A stretch of DNA of 8,419 nucleotides from an uncultured Phascolarctobacterium sp. (GTDB lineage Bacteria > Bacillota > Negativicutes > Acidaminococcales > Acidaminococcaceae). Shown piece by piece: positions 7,602-8,419 of the stretch (position 1 is its first letter; each line of letters opens with the position of its first letter). The translations under genes were made by a program, and so were the position numbers. Below the pieces are notes generated by a model. That model saw nothing but the letters and a program-made list of their open reading frames with translations, was not told where the DNA came from and did no database searches. The stretch spans positions 1 to 8,419 of the forward strand of contig CAMFZA010000064.1 in the NCBI GenBank assembly GCA_946002345.1, in the 5' to 3' direction.

Positions 7602-7606
7602 GGAGG
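7602..7606 (+). promoter_or_regulatory. Ribosome binding site that sets the helicase start
   Basis: GGAGG lies 10 bases before ATG 7617. Starts at GTG 7587 or ATG 7590 would add residues encoded by this site and by the cinA stop region, so 7617 (MTMQKEMF) is preferred. ATG 7623 is a second possibility. Confidence 0.7.
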
Positions 7607-7616
7607 AAATTATTTA

Positions 7617-8419
7617 ATGACAATGCAAAAAGAAATGTTTGGGACCCTGGAACTGGATAAAAAAATCGTTGCTGCCTTGACGGAAATGGGCTTTGAGGAG
7701 CCCTCTCCTATTCAAGAGGCCACCATTCCCCTGGTGCTGGAGGGCAATGATGTCATTGGCCAGGCCCAAACCGGTACCGGTAAAACTGCAGCCTTTGGTA
7801 TTCCCTTGGTGCAATCCATAGACGATTTCAAGCACATTCAGGCCTTGATTATGTGCCCCACCCGCGAGCTGGCCATCCAGGTCGCTGAAGAGGTGTGCAA
7901 GATTGGTCGCGTGCGTCGCGTCAAGGCACTGCCTGTTTATGGTGGCCAGCCCATTGAGCGCCAAATCCGTGCTCTGAAATATAATGTGCAAATCGTTATT
8001 GGTTCTCCCGGTCGTTGAATTGAGCTTATTAACCGTGGCACCATCAAGCTGGACCACATCAAGTTTTTGGTGCTGGATGAGGCCGATGAAAAGCTGGATA
8101 TGGGTTTTGTGGATGATATTGAAGAGATTATGCGTGCGCTGCCCAGCGAACGCCAAACTTTGCTCTTTTCTGCCACCATGCCCCGTCCTATTTTAAGCCT
8201 GACCAAAAAATACATGCGCGCCCCTAAGAACGTGACCGTTTCCAAGGAAGAGCTCACTGTTCCTTTAATTGAGCAGTATTATTTTGAAACTAAGGATAAG
8301 GTGGAGGGCTTGTGCCGCCTTTTGGACGCAGAAATCGATGGCAAGCTGATTATTTTCTGCCGCACGAAGAAGGGTGTGGATGACCTGTCCATCGCTCTGT
8401 CCAGTCGTGGTTATATGGC
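7617..8419 (+). pseudogene. DEAD-box RNA helicase (CshA/DeaD type), in-frame TGA at 8016-8018, 3' end outside window
   Basis: DEAD-box helicases unwind RNA duplexes with ATP and act in ribosome assembly and RNA decay, especially in the cold. Motifs in order: the Q region FEEPSPIQ (26-33); motif I AQTGTGKT (50-57); Ia PTRELA (81-86); GG near 109; Ib SPGR ending at 133; the TGA at codon 134; motif II DEAD (154-157) in LVLDEADEKLDMGF; motif III SAT (185-187); VPLIEQYYFETKDK; and IIFCRTKKGVDDL at the start of the second RecA domain. The frame stays open from the TGA to the window end. Family members normally have Val, Leu or Ile at the TGA position. Stopping there would leave 133 residues without motif II, which cannot work as a helicase. 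The usual Met in DEADxML is Lys159 here. Identity is certain; the gene may be broken, misread or read through. Confidence 0.85.
8016..8018 (+). other. In-frame TGA inside the DEAD-box helicase
   Basis: The TGA stands directly after SPGR and before IELINRGTI. Related helicases read PGRVIDH, PGRLIDL and similar here, so one aliphatic residue is replaced by the stop. The next base is A. No ribosome binding site or start codon follows at once that would rescue a useful product. Confidence 0.9.

Overview
The window is a run of seven protein genes, all on the + strand and closely packed. It looks like a conserved housekeeping cluster of a diderm Firmicute, most likely Negativicutes and perhaps near Phascolarctobacterium/Acidaminococcus. 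The reasons are the ftsK-rodZ-(radical SAM)-rimO-cinA order, the Gly/Ala-rich proteins at balanced GC, strong AGGAGG ribosome binding sites, and sequence flavour such as IEQYYFETKDK in the helicase. The taxon is an inference from memory of these families, not a database result.

Layout: 3-806, C-terminal part of the DNA translocase FtsK; 828-1853, RodZ-type membrane protein with a cytoplasmic helix-turn-helix; 1866-3797, YgiQ-family radical SAM protein; 3814-4815, orphan lipoprotein of the ABC solute-binding type; 4832-6151, RimO, which methylthiolates ribosomal protein S12; 6152-6336, a gap holding a repeat-like block of hairpins; 6337-7590, CinA; 7617 to the window end, a DEAD-box RNA helicase. 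From ftsK to rimO the gaps are 12-21 bases and every start has a good Shine-Dalgarno, so this part looks like one operon. I see no convincing promoter and no hairpin-plus-T-run terminator anywhere.

The main anomaly is in the last 1.3 kb. cinA and the helicase each carry one in-frame TGA (7126-7128 and 8016-8018), and conserved protein continues in the same frame after each with no length change. About 2,020 codons in the five upstream genes have none. Both TGAs sit at positions where these families normally have an aliphatic residue. The cinA stop falls at the boundary between its two domains, and a TTG 13 bases on could restart translation. The helicase stop falls between motif Ib (PGR) and the DEAD motif and would destroy the enzyme if not read through. 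Explanations range from sequencing error or recent gene decay to UGA readthrough or recoding. Wholesale UGA-to-Trp reassignment is unlikely, because all evident Trp positions use TGG and rimO appears to end normally on TGA.

The genes serve division and chromosome segregation (FtsK), cell shape (RodZ), ribosome modification (RimO), NAD-related nucleotide salvage (CinA) and RNA remodelling (helicase). I found no tRNA, rRNA, CRISPR array, transposase or phage gene. Apart from the UGA pair and the repeat block, the region reads as ordinary core genome.
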